Origin: Laetiporus sulphureus 93-53
Taxonomy: Eukaryota; Basidiomycota; Agaricomycetes; Polyporales; Laetiporaceae
Assembly: GCF_001632365.1 (NCBI RefSeq)
Contig: NW_024468600.1
Location: 1 to 26,055 of the forward strand
Direction of reading: 5' to 3'
DNA: 26,055 nt
Numbering within the stretch: the first letter of the stretch is position 1; each line of letters starts with the position of its first letter. Below, in pieces: positions 1-10,274 of this stretch. The position numbers and the translations under genes were made by a program. Under the pieces are notes generated by a model. That model searched no databases and was not told the DNA's origin. It worked only from the letters and a program-made list of their open reading frames with translations.

Positions 1-545
1 GAAGTTACTCACCCTTATGCAGGCTCAGGAACACTATATTTCACAAGCATACGTAAAGCCAAAGGCGAACCATTCACCATCAGTGCGTAGTGCCCACTTG
101 TTCTTATGCTTCTGAGTCTCAACTCCGTGCAGTCCGTTATAAGGTCATAGCTGACGATGGCACTGAGGTTGACATACCGGCGCAATCACACTAAACTTAC
201 AGATACCATACTTCCGACAGAAGTTTAGCGACTGATGGACATAGAATACCACATTAATGCAGACCTTCCGCCATGACATTCGGAGGCCTCAGCGAGTAGC
301 GACAGTCAGAGCGGACTTTTAACAAACAGTCTGCTTCATACGCATCATGTCACCCAAGAAGAATCATCCACGGCGTCGCGTCGCGGACGGTGGAGTAATG
401 TCACGCTACACTAGCACAGGGCATCTAATACTGTACTGTACGGCCTTCCATCAAAACACTATAAGAATCAAATCACGCTCGAACTCTTACGCATCAATGG
501 GAGCTCAGAACCGGTGCACCTGCAGTGACGTCAGTTTTGTATCCC
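1..545. other. No recognisable gene (left edge)
   Basis: I see no conserved protein, RNA gene or repeat here. Short open frames exist on both strands, but none shows a recognisable motif or a consistent splice structure. The segment lies downstream of the 3' end of the pyruvate dehydrogenase locus, so it may hold its 3' UTR and an intergenic region. Confidence 0.4.
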
Positions 546-2105
546 TCAAAGCGAGGACTCGTAACGACCCACCTCCTCACACTCCCGACCACGCAGGAAA
601 GGTGGCTCGTGGCCCTCGGCATAGACAGAAGCCCAGAGGTCCGAATCGGGAGGGAAGGGCGCCTTCTTGGCTTCCTCAACTGCAGCATCAACCTCTGCTT
701 TCGCGTCCTTGTCGAGTTTCTACGGCACAATGCGTCAGTAAGATGCGTGAGTATGTAACGAAGAAGGCGGCGTGCCTTCAGACTCTCCTCAGTCGCCAGA
801 CCCCAATCCGCTAGATAGCTCTGCATGCCACGGATAGGGTCGTTTGTACTGCGTACGCGCTGGATCTCCTCACGCGTACGGTAACTCGTTCCAGGGTCAG
901 ACATCCTGAGCATCAACGATCCATCATTGTGGTTGTGAGAGATAGTGAGGGCGCGACGTACGAGTGACCACCGTAGCGGTACGTGACGAATTCAAGTATT
1001 ATAGGGCCCTTTCCATCCAGAACCCACTGCTTGGTGTGCTCCACAGCCTTCACGACCGAGAGGACGTCCATGCCATTCACCTAGATACAGGGTTAGTACT
1101 GATCTAGGGTGCTGCAAGGAATACGTTACCTGAATGCCTGGGATCTGGTCACCACGAGTATAATACTGAGTGTTCGACGAGCTCCGCTCCGCCAAGGTAC
1201 CCATCCCGTACTTGTTATTCTCGCAGACGAACACGCATGGCAGGTTCCATAGCTTGGCCTATCATCACAGATATGTATGGCATAGTGAGCTTTAGATTGG
1301 ATTGTGAGTAACGACAAACGCACCATGTTGAAAGCCTCGAACACCTGTCCCTGGTTACTCGCGCCGTCGCCATACATCGTCTACGTCACGATTGGCTTTT
1401 CCAGGTACTTCGCTGCGAACGCGAGGCCAGCACCAAGCGGGACTTGCACACCAACGATACCGTGCCCGCCCTGGAAGGACTCCGTAAAGACATGCATGGA
1501 GCCATCCTTGCCCTTCGAGATACCAGTTTTGCGGCCGAGAAGCTCGCTGACGAGCGCAAAGACGCTCCCACCACGCAAGATGGCGAACGAATGTGTGCGA
1601 TAGGGTGAGATGATGTTGTCCTGGGGCGTCAGCACGTGCATCATGCCGACGATACAGCTTCCTGATTGAAGGTAGCCGCCAGACACGCGTCAGAATGTGT
1701 GCGACAAGGGTCTATGCGGGGCGCGCACCTGTCCGATGGCGAGATGACAGAAACCACGGATGAGCTTCTGCTTGTAGAGGGCGTCCGCGGCTTGCTCCAT
1801 GCGGCGCATGGTGCTCATGAGCTTGTACATTTTCAGGAGGCCATCCTTGGTCACCTCGAGATCACGCGTCGGGGGGTCGGTTTTGAACCCATGGAAGGAC
1901 TCCTCGTGAAGCGTGACCATGAAGGGTTCGGAGTGCGACGCCTCCTCCTTCAACTGTGTCGTGTCCGCTGCCGTCTGGAGCGCACGGACCAGAGGCCATG
2001 TAACGTGGACGGTGAGTTTGGGAATAGTAAGAGACGACGTCCGGCATCCCTTACAGTTTTGCGAGTGCGAGGAAGGCTAGCGCGTAACCGGGCGAGGGAG
2101 GCCAT
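546..2105 (-). pseudogene. PDA1: Pyruvate dehydrogenase E1 subunit alpha, mitochondrial, disrupted
   Basis: E1-alpha is the thiamine-diphosphate-dependent, decarboxylating subunit of the mitochondrial pyruvate dehydrogenase complex. Seven exons can be read on the minus strand: 2055-2105 (Arg-rich targeting start MASLARLRASLPRTRK), 1729-1974, 1324-1661, 1130-1258, 962-1080, 776-905 and 546-719. Diagnostic blocks are MRRMEQAADALYKQ, the TPP motif [42 protein letters not shown], the phosphorylation-loop region YRYGGHS/MSDPG and C-terminal EPPFLRGRE. Expected length is about 395 aa, as in the family. Two lesions lie in exon 3. One base is missing near 1650, just after GQEAVS, shifting the frame. 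An in-frame TAG sits at 1381-1383 immediately before the TPP motif. Intron 6 (720-775) has a GC donor. The gene is otherwise full length, so it is either a young pseudogene or carries sequence errors. Confidence 0.93.
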
Positions 2106-2365
2106 GGTGGATAGAGAAAAGATGAGCAAGCGCGTCGCTGGCGATGGGGATGGGCATTCATGAGGGACGCGGGCCGGCTCGTCACGCCACTTGCTGGTCA
2201 GTCCACACATGCTTCATCATGCATTGGAATTCACACATCGCTGAGAACGATGAGCAAGCATTCTTTGGACCTCAGTCGTTCTGCTTTAATCTAGGGACAG
2301 CTAATATACAAGATCATGGTTTCCTGCTATTCACACTCATCTGCGTCATTTTAGTGAATAACAAA

Positions 2366-2909
2366 TTATGCCTTCTGATCACGCGCAAGAATGTCCTCGA
2401 CCCGCTTGACCTTGCCTTCGTTGCCTGTGCCCGGCTCGATCTCCTTGTCGACTCGCGTGCCAATGCGAATGTCAGTCGCAATGCACGGCGCGCCCTTCGC
2501 GTGCACCGCGGCGTGACAATCATGAATGGCTTGCATAACGGCGGACCATGGGCCCTCTGGTACTCGCGCTAGCTCTCATGAGGCTCGTCGACTCGGTGGA
2601 CTTGCCTATATTGGTTCCATAACCACTAAATAGTGATCAGTTAGATGGGCTGTCCTACCCTGCATGTTCAACGAAGCACCACTTACTGCATCTGAGAATG
2701 TCGCAGTACTTTCTGAGCTGTAATTTCTGCTAGCAGCTATCCAAGATATACCTTGTGCTTTAATCCGGTCTTGTCAAGCACGCGAGCGCACTCCGCAACA
2801 TATTCTGCAACCTGTATAATGATGTTTTAATCAGCGACACTGCAAATGTTAGATATTCACGTACGGATGGTTCTCCGATGCCCATTGGCACCAGGCAGAA
2901 ATCTATCAT
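2366..2909 (-). pseudogene. ECM15: Ecm15/UPF0045 (MTH1187/YkoF-like) small protein, probably disrupted
   Basis: Members of this family are small cytosolic proteins of about 100 aa with a ferredoxin-like fold; some bind thiamine. Exons on the minus strand are 2865-2909 (MIDFCLVPMGIGEPS), 2752-2811 (VAEYVAECARVLDKTGLKHK), 2606-2625 (GYGTNI) and 2366-2556 (GPWSAVMQAIHDCHAAVHAK and the IATDIRIGTRVDKE block). The sum of about 104 aa matches the yeast homologue's length. Introns 1 and 3 are phase-consistent; intron 3 uses a GCAAGT donor. The junction of exons 2 and 3 lacks about two bases, including the codon before HGYG/SGYG, so the frame breaks there unless a splice site was missed. It lies between PDA1 (same strand, downstream) and a plus-strand armadillo gene, with about 400 bp of shared upstream region. 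Confidence 0.75.
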
Positions 2910-3311
2910 GTCACACCATCAGCTTCTGTGGTACGCTATATTCGCCGTTGTGCACCTGCAACAGCATAGAGATCGTCTGTCTTCTGAGCCATTGGCGTAA
3001 GAGAATGATATCCGGAAGAGCTTTAGCTTGCCCGGAGCGTTTATCGAGGCACGCGGGGTAATTTGGCACACCGCGGCGCATGCTTTTGGACATGCATCCT
3101 CCTCGACCTCTCCAGGCCACCGCTTGCATCCTTCTCTCATTTACCAACTGTCGACTGATTGCACCGTCTCGATTGCGTTACCTCTCTCTTGAACTTGGAC
3201 AGGCTGTCAGCCAGTAGGCTATCTCCTAGAACCCAAAGCTCCCAGGTGGGCTCCTAGTGGTCACCCTTGTATTATGAACATTACAGTGCAGGCTATCTGC
3301 ATTCTACCACC
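2910..3311. other. Divergent intergenic region, no gene seen
   Basis: These roughly 400 bp separate the starts of two divergently oriented loci (Ecm15-like minus, ARMC8-like plus). They would be expected to hold both promoters. I see no clear TATA box or other named element. Open frames on the minus strand here are rich in Arg/Cys without recognisable motifs. Confidence 0.4.
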
Positions 3312-4527
3312 ATGACAATCGAAGCAATGAGTCTCTCTGCCTTGAAAAAGGCCAAGAACACAATCATAGGCAACCCCACCGCTAAACACGCCATGGCCAA
3401 CGATGAGGCGTTCATCGGAACATAAGCATGCAGCGCAGCGTCTATGGCTTCTACGCATTGACCGGCGACCAGCCTCGTCGACTTCATCAACAACCCGCCC
3501 CTGATATTAGAGGACCCTTCATCGTCGCAGGACGATATCCGCATCGAGGCCGCACATGTTATTGCCTCGCTGTCCTATGGTGCGTACTTCCTTTACATGC
3601 GCCCTCCTTACGTCCGGCCTGAACGCACTACGGCCCAGGCTCCGAGGATGCGCTCAAGACTCTTATGAGATACAATGCCCACCAAGCCTTCATCTACGCA
3701 ATAGCCAGCTTCCGACCACCTGAGTCGCCCAAGTTTCGTGCGGCCTTTGCACGCGCCCTGCGTGCGCTGGCGGCATCCATTGCCAATGCAGTCGGACCGT
3801 CGCAATAGGGCTTGCATACCGCTTCTTTAGAGGTGCGCAACGGAGCCAAGGTTGCGCTGGACTACCTCTTCCAGGTAATATGCTCTATCCTGATACACAC
3901 GACTTTGTTCAATGACATGTTCACCCCATTTGTTGCCCAGCCGGAAGTATTGGACACCTTTTTGCCTCTACTCGCGGACTCCTCTGCGCAAACTGTGATA
4001 TCGATAGCACAACTCCTTGCAAATGCAATTCGGGTGCCAATCCATCGTGTGGCAGTATCAGATTGGTTGCCGGTGGCAGATCGCCTGAAGGAGGTGAAAG
4101 GCAAGAGAGCGTGGGAGAAGCCTGGCTTATCGAGCTCTTCCAGCAGACGAAACGGCCGGGTCATGCGAAGTTTGATTGCTCTGCTGCAGAAGAAAGATAT
4201 CAAGGTAGGCAATCCCAAAATATCGACCGAAGGCATGACTATATGCGCGTCCCGCAGTCGCAAGAAGCTGCCCTTTCTGCACTCGCTTATCTGGCAAAGG
4301 ACAATCCTCAAGTGGCATCGAAGTTGACCAAGGCCATTCTAGACCGAGAAGGTATTGACATGAGCACGGAACAGTCACACTGACTGACGTCTCCATTCAT
4401 CACAGCGCCGCTCTCACAAGTGCTCACCTATTGCACATCACGTTGCACTGACCTTCAGCTCGCCGCATGTCTATGGCAAGTTATCCGTAGACTACGGCAC
4501 ATATCACCATACTCATCATTTTCCTAG
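3312..4527 (+). pseudogene. ARMC8/Vid28-like armadillo-repeat protein, disrupted
   Basis: The sequence resembles ARMC8/Vid28, armadillo-repeat subunits of the GID/CTLH ubiquitin ligase. The start ATG at 3312 opens with LKKAKNTIIGNPTAKHA, comparable to the KNAVIGN block near the N-terminus of ARMC8. Later exons at about 3473-3579, 3639-3874, 3941-4204, 4258-4351 and from 4406 give IRIEAAHVIASLSYG, AFARALRALAASIA, VALDYLFQ, DRLKEVKGKRAWEKP, LSALAYLAKDNP and TDLQLAACL, with short GT-AG introns. Lesions: TAA at 3423-3425 where an exon-1 donor should be (no GT is visible), TAG at 3806-3808 (probably TGG to TAG in GPSQW), and reading ends at TAG 4525-4527, shorter than the family. The family call rests on repeat pattern and N-terminus, so it is probable rather than certain. 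Confidence 0.7.
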
Positions 4528-4569
4528 CGCAATGCAGATAATCCGCTCCGGGTTCCCCCACCTGGTGTG

Positions 4570-4952
4570 TCATCGGAAATTATTTCTACATCCGACAGTG
4601 GGGATCCTCTCTCCTCTTTGCCGCTAGCCGACTATACACTCCCACATAACTTTCTTCCACCCCCACTCTGTCATAGCCTCGACGCTGGCAGCTAGGATAC
4701 GTTTGCAAATTTTCACATCCTAGCCGGCGAGCTCCGGTATCGTCACGTTCGCATCCCCCCGGCGTGCCCTTCCCAGTCTCTTCGCAATGCGTCTGAGAAT
4801 GCCGAGCATAGATGCTCTCTGAGCAGGCACGGTGGAACGAGACAGGAGCAATATGTCCTTGAGGGTATACCCCGCTCGATCGCCTTCAGCATGATGATGC
4901 AATCTGAGTGTGGGTCGGTAGCCATATAATAAGATACGACTTTCGGTGTTGC
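4570..4952 (-). pseudogene. RPAP1 (RNA polymerase II-associated protein 1) C-terminal-domain fragment
   Basis: RPAP1 links RNA polymerase II assembly and nuclear import. Its C-terminal domain has a conserved DLHHHGEG...AGYTL..LLLLSRSTVPAQR signature. On the minus strand this window gives DPHSD, then LHHHAEGDRAGYTLKDILLL and SRSTVPAQRASMLGILRRIA. One base is missing between DPHSD and LHHH (GATTGCATC where GATCTGCATC is expected), so the two parts are in different frames. An in-frame TAG follows IPELAG. Weak similarity (RILAASVEAM) continues beyond it toward 4640. Only about 120 residues of a protein that normally exceeds 1000 are present. It faces the 3' end of the armadillo pseudogene convergently. 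Confidence 0.72.
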
Positions 4953-5231
4953 TCACTTGCCTTGCTCAGACCGCAATACAGCATTGAGGTTCATACACTT
5001 TAGTTTGCATACAGGGGTTTCATATGAAACAACAGAACACCCGTTGCGAATTACAATGTACAGTAGCGTCCTCAAGTGTGCCGAGCCAGGATGCAGGTGC
5101 AATAACCTCGATGATCTGCGAGTTCCGTCCGCCGAATTCCACGTATCCGCGTCACTCACGCGTTCAAATTCATCAAGGTGCATGCACAACAAAAACGTCT
5201 ATCTGCACGGTCGTTCGCTTACTCGGCTTGT

Positions 5232-5925
5232 AGATGGTGGTACAAAGGGAATTGTTGGAATGCTTTTGTGCTCGTCGCTCATCGCACTCGTTGGTGCCGC
5301 CGATCAACTACAATCACAATCTAGCCCACGCAAGTTGCAGGTTGTGAACACGAAGGTATGCCCATCACGTCCAAATCTTGCACCTCTGTGATGATAATGG
5401 TCAGTTTTTGTGTTCCTCACTATCTGCTTGCAGCGACAATCCATGATCTGCGAATTCCTTTTCCCATCCTCCATCCTTGCCGTTAAGATGAACCGCAAGA
5501 TGCTGGTCATCGTCCTCGAAATAGAGATCTGCATATACGACATTTCGAACATGCGGCTCATGCGCGTTGTAGAGACCACACCGAACCCTGAAGGTGAGTA
5601 CTTTCGCCCCCTGTTTACTCACAGCGCACAACTCGGCTTGTCTGCGCAGCCATCGTCGCTCTCTCTCCCTCCACCGACAGTTCCCACCTTGCATACTCTT
5701 CTCCAGTCCCCTCTCCCACCTCATGAGTCACCGCTCGCTCGGCCATCCGTCCAGCCCGCCACACCTCCTTGTCAGCGCAGCAGACAGGTGACGTGCTCAT
5801 CTTCTCGACATGCTCGCTGACCGTCGCAAACGTCATTCAGGCGCACAAAAACCAATTTACTTCCTCTCGATTAACTTGACGGGGACCCTGCTTGCGACCT
5901 CATCGGAGAAGGGCACCGTCATCGC
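5232..5925 (+). pseudogene. ATG18: Atg18 (PROPPIN, WD-repeat autophagy protein) fragment
   Basis: Atg18 is a phosphoinositide-binding beta-propeller needed for autophagy and vacuole membrane traffic. Exons at 5232-5355, 5434-5593 and from 5650 encode [52 protein letters not shown] and [20 protein letters not shown], then [20 protein letters not shown] and, in another frame, FLSINLTGTLLATSSEKGTV. Introns are standard GT-AG. Lesions: TGA at 5724-5726, a one-base loss near 5850 (run of A after GCGCAC) and no coding similarity past about 5925. The N-terminal blade and the lipid-binding FRRG motif, which follows the ATSSEKGT block in the family, are absent. It could not make a functional PROPPIN. 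Confidence 0.85.
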
Positions 5926-5984
5926 AAGTCCTGTCTGGCCGACTCTGCGATAGAAAGCGTCCCTCATACACGTGCGCGAGTAGC

Positions 5985-6655
5985 GCGCACCGCATCTGTC
6001 TCGCAGATTTGTGCTTTTCGTTCCTCTCAAACGCTTGCGAGAGTAGCTTGAAGTTGGTGCTTGTCTCGGAGATCGCACGTGGCGTCAGCTTCGGCTATTC
6101 TCTGCTAAAGCTCTGCAGTGTATGCGAGTGCGGGCGTATACTGTCCCTCGACCTTCTCGCGTGCTGCACGCTCCACCTCCATCTCCGTCTTCATGTCGGG
6201 CACTGCCACAGTCTGCAGTTGCGCAGTTTCCAGCTCTTGCATCTGCTTGTAGGCGCGATGCAGCTCCTCTTCGACTGCAGCCTGAGCTCGATGCTGCGCA
6301 TCAATCTCAGCCACCTCCGACTCTGTCAGAGCTTTTGCATTCTCGAACGGACGTGCGATCATCGTCAGTCCAAGCATGATCATCGTGCGCTAGAATGCTC
6401 ACCTCCCTTTGCACAGCTGCGAATCCGTTCAGCATCTCGTGGAGCTCAGCTCGCGTCGAAGCAAGCCATTGTCGTGTGCCGAAGAGCTCCTCCTGGGCCT
6501 TACTTTTGATTCCTCAGCAGTCACGTTGGCCTCTTCAGTTTCCAGCAGAGCAGAGTTCTGAAGCTCGACCATCGCTGATGATGCGTATTTGCTCTTTCAG
6601 AGAATGAACAGTTTGAGTTCGGCTCTCAACCATGAGTGCGGCGTCTTCGAGCTAG
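5985..6655 (-). pseudogene. Remnant of an unidentified coiled-coil protein
   Basis: The minus strand carries Glu/Gln/Ala-rich heptad-like sequence in several frames: ALMVESRTQTVHSLKEQI, then LQNSALLETEEANVTAEES, then AQEELFGTRQWLASTRAEL and, after a GTGAGC donor, ALTESEVAEIDAQHRAQAA, MKTEMEVERAAREKVEGQY and ATCDLRDKHQLQATLASV. The pieces need frame changes near 6510 and 6560 and are interrupted by TAG at 6105-6107 (Gln-like position) and a following TGA. The family is not recognisable; a motor, tethering or cytoskeletal protein tail is possible. Overlap with the end of the Atg18 fragment suggests two decayed neighbours abutting each other. Confidence 0.35.
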
Positions 6656-6730
6656 CTCGCCCCACGTCAAAGAAGGCCTGCACTTCGACTTTTGAGAAGC
6701 GATGAACGTACTAATATGCGCGAGCTAGGC

Positions 6731-7036
6731 TGAAAAGCGCATGGGCGTGGATGTCTTGAGCATCGATGGTTTCGAGTGTAAGTATCTTGCGATCCATTGG
6801 GTTGGAATCCGCTAATCAATCTCATACCTTCAGGCGCTGGCCATCTTGGCGAGGACGACATCCGTGGGTTCGTACTTGTACGTAGCCGCATTCATTACCT
6901 ACGAGAGCACATCTCACATGCACCCGAACTAGCTTGCTCGCACCGCACAAGAGCTCAAGATTCCATACATCGCGTCAGGAGAGATCGCCGACGGGCGTGG
7001 TCTGGCTGCTGCCTTGGCACTGGGCGCTGCGGTGGG
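6731..7036 (+). pseudogene. Nitronate monooxygenase (2-nitropropane dioxygenase) internal fragment
   Basis: These enzymes are FMN-dependent TIM barrels that oxidise nitronates. Three short exons (about 6731-6777, 6834-6877, 6933-7036) with clean GT-AG introns give MGVDVLSIDGFECAGHLGED, GFVLLARTAQELKIPYIASG and EIADGRGLAAALALGAA. These match the family's central D-G-F-E-x-G-G-H-x-G-E and IASGGIADGRG blocks. Only about 70 of some 350 residues are present; the FMN-site N-terminal part and the C-terminal third are missing. Similarity stops abruptly at about 7036, and an in-frame TAG precedes the first exon. GHPGE is GHLGE here and SGG is SGE, consistent with relaxed constraint. Confidence 0.7.
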
Positions 7037-7656
<620 letters not shown>

Positions 7657-7661
7657 CTATT

Positions 7662-9086
7662 CTAAGCAGAGACATCATTGGCCATCCCATACTTTTTCCA
7701 AATGGATAAATGAGTGAAGTGAGGAATAGAGATCCTCTGAGTGCCTTCCCAGTCCTCCACCTTATGAGGTAAAATTCTACCACGCATCATCACAGCATCA
7801 CCTAATGGCGACATAAATCAGTCGGTGAGTAGCAGCTCAGATCTTAAGCAAAAAATCACCTGGTAATAATCTGACTTTGAGTCCTAAAGATGGGAAGTAA
7901 ATGTGTCCTCCCTTGAAATTCCCAAGGGCCACGATGATAACCCATGCCAGGATAGGATCATACCTATCAACATGCGTGGAGGATTGACTGTTGACCAGGA
8001 TCTCCCTCCCTTCAAGCACTAAAGGATCTATGCTGCCCAGGAGTTCAGCTGCGGTGTTATCTTTCTCCATCTTCTCTCTTATTACTACTGCGTGTTTATA
8101 AAACCTTGGATCACCGGCTTTGATGATTGCATTTACGCGCAATGAGAGAATGCGCATTGACTTCACGATTGCTGTTGAATGTCTTAGAGTAGTTGCATTT
8201 CTGATGAAGTCTACGCTTGGGGTAATCTCGCTAGTTGCCTGTAATTGCAAAATTAATTTATGCTAAAGCTGATCATTTTGCACTTACAGGTTGACCAATT
8301 CCATGCCAGCCCCTTACCAACTTAAGCTCTCCTCTAACACCTTCACCTTTGGTGTACTGATCCTCCTTCCCTTTCTTGACCTTGGGTTTTACACACGTAA
8401 AGTACCCTTGAAGGTCTTTCATCAAAGCTTCCTTTTATTCATCTCAGTCATATTTTAAGATATTATATATCAGATAACTCACCTGTCCACGCTTCTTTAC
8501 CAACCTTGGTAAATGAATCACTAGCTTTTCCCCATCAGAGGAATAAGCACTTCTAGGGATATCATCATCCCAAGTTTTAACGTCAGATGGGGTCTGTGTA
8601 AAGCCCTTCACAGCGTCTGCAAAGCTGAAAGGGAAGACATCTAGATTCATATTAGCTATATTGTATATTGTTATACGAGAATAACGTACTTTTGTTTTCT
8701 TCTGCTCGTTCAGTCATCATTCTCGCGTCTTTCTGCATGTTATCCTCTATGTTCTGCTTCTTCTTCCTATCGCTCCTGTGTAAGTTGCGTCATTGTCATA
8801 ATCATAACCAACGTCTATGTATAAGTGATAAAAACTCACACTTTCGAGCCCCTTTTTCTCTTTCTCACAGGCTTCCCATCAGGCTTGGAACGATGGTCTT
8901 CAACCTCTTCATCAGATACGTCAGACATGTCTGACAAGTCATCGGTTCCGAATACTTCTTTTCGAAGCTTTTCCAGCCCATCATCGTCCAACGAACTAAC
9001 TAGGTGAGCCTTTGAATATGATTAAGCAAAGTGGGAACTTACTCGATGTCTTTCATGGAATAATCCCACAATGTCTTCGTTATCTC
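7662..9086 (-). CDS. 2OG-Fe(II) dioxygenase domain, TET/JBP-like; probably the C-terminal half of a fusion protein
   Basis: Exons on the minus strand are 9043-9086, 8840-8995, 8690-8775, 8483-8640, 8288-8431, 7860-8238 and 7662-7801, all phase-consistent with short introns. Numbered from the fused start at 10274, an acidic patch (DDLSDMSDVSDEE) and a basic patch (KPVRKRKRG) precede the domain. The catalytic set is complete: H583 and D585 in SSTHVDRYDP, then a GNFKGG turn, PSLGLKVRLLPGD, distal H633 in RGRILPH and R643 exactly ten residues later (QRISIPHFTH), the usual 2-oxoglutarate anchor spacing. Such domains occur widely in agaricomycetes and some belong to the TET/JBP nucleic-acid-oxidising clade; that placement is an inference. 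If it is a separate gene, the in-frame ATG at 9054-9056 is the likely start. It appears intact, unlike its neighbours. Confidence 0.75.
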
Positions 9087-10274
9087 CTAATAATAAGGCT
9101 CATAACACTTGCAACGTGAACGGTAGTCAATACTCACGTTGTCGTTGACATTGTCCTGGCTGTCGTCTTCGCCCTCAGCCTGGTCCAAGATTGCCTCTAG
9201 AACGATGTCATTTGTGACGGGAACCTGGCCGCTGTCATCTATGTTCTTCGCCTTCTTCAGGCATCGCTTCCCCAGGTCAATCTCCATTGCGTCATCATCC
9301 TCCTCCATGCCGTCGCCCCCGGCCTGGCCTAGGAAATAGTCGATTGCCTCTGGAAAAATGTTGTTCACGATGAGCACCCCAATCTAGGAATGAAGCACCA
9401 TGTCACCAATGTCAACCCTCCACTGTAGGAGGCACTCACATTGTATGGATCACCTTCATGCTCAAAATAATTAAAGAAACTGCCACCTTCCGACGGCATG
9501 TCATCACCATCGTCGTCCATCACCTGGGGGCACAGCTTAGTGAGGTTCTTCGAATCATCCTTCCAGTCGATCTTCTGGGCCTGTTTGTCATAAGATACAC
9601 AGTTAGCCTGGTGGCATTGGAATTGTCGCAATTGCTCTTACCTGAGGCTCCACATCACGTTCCCATGAGAACTCAAGCATGGATTGTGTAATGCCATCCA
9701 CGTCAGGCTGATTGTCCTCCACTGCGATATGCAACATGTACCGGTACTCCTTCTTCAGCACCCTGTTCGAGAAATACGGATTTTCCTTGAAGTGCTGCAC
9801 GAGTTGTCAGTCAACGACGATGCGTCTGCACAACATGTAATGTGCCCCACTCACAAATTCTAGCGTGAAACACCGCGATTCCCCCAAATCCCGCGCGACC
9901 CAGACGTCCTCCAGATAGCTGAGCAGGACCTGGTCCACGTTGTGCTGCGCTTGCATTGCGAGCATGTTGTGGTTCATGAGCGCGACGGCCCAGAACTTCG
10001 GGATCCCCTTGAGGAGGCTCCGCCGGTCTTCATACACGGACAAGAGAAACTCCTGTGCATGGCGCTCTACATGCCGGATAGCACGGCCCCGTTAGCTCAC
10101 TCTATCAAGGATGGAGGAGGGTGGGAGCGCACCTAGGATAAGCTCACGACGCGCAAGTTCCCTTTGGATCCCCTGCAGCTTCGCCGCGTACTCGTCTGTC
10201 AGCTTGACGTCACTGAGGAGATCTTTCTCTGTCGAGTCCCCAGGGGATGCACGTTTCACGCCCTTGCTGGTCAT
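9087..10274 (-). CDS. SET/NAP-family histone chaperone (Vps75/SET-like); N-terminal half of a possible fusion
   Basis: SET/NAP proteins bind histones H3-H4 or H2A-H2B in the nucleus. Exons are 10133-10274, 9855-10066, 9642-9794, 9440-9580 and 9138-9383, with GT-AG introns of 51-66 nt. Conserved elements are the N-terminal dimerisation helix (LQGIQRELARRELIL), IPKFWAVALMNH, LSYLEDVWVARD, HFKENPYFSNRVLKKEY, KIDWKDDSKNLT, GSFFNYFEHEGDPYN, and NIFPEAIDYFLGQA near residues 223-236, followed by an acidic tail. The first 298 residues show no stop or frameshift. If intron 5 (9087-9137) is retained, translation ends at TAG 9087-9089 after about 16 more residues. If it is spliced, the frame continues into the dioxygenase exons. 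The start ATG at 10272-10274 precedes a Lys/Ser-rich N-terminus. Confidence 0.9.

Noticed and set aside
3862..4311. Minus-strand open frame opposite the armadillo gene
   Set aside because: It is a shadow of the plus-strand coding exons, without splice sites or motifs of its own.
9087..9137. Chaperone C-terminus VSIDYRSRCKCYEPYY as the definite end
   Set aside because: It reads through a perfect intron (GTGAGT...TTATTAG). It is kept only as the two-gene alternative.
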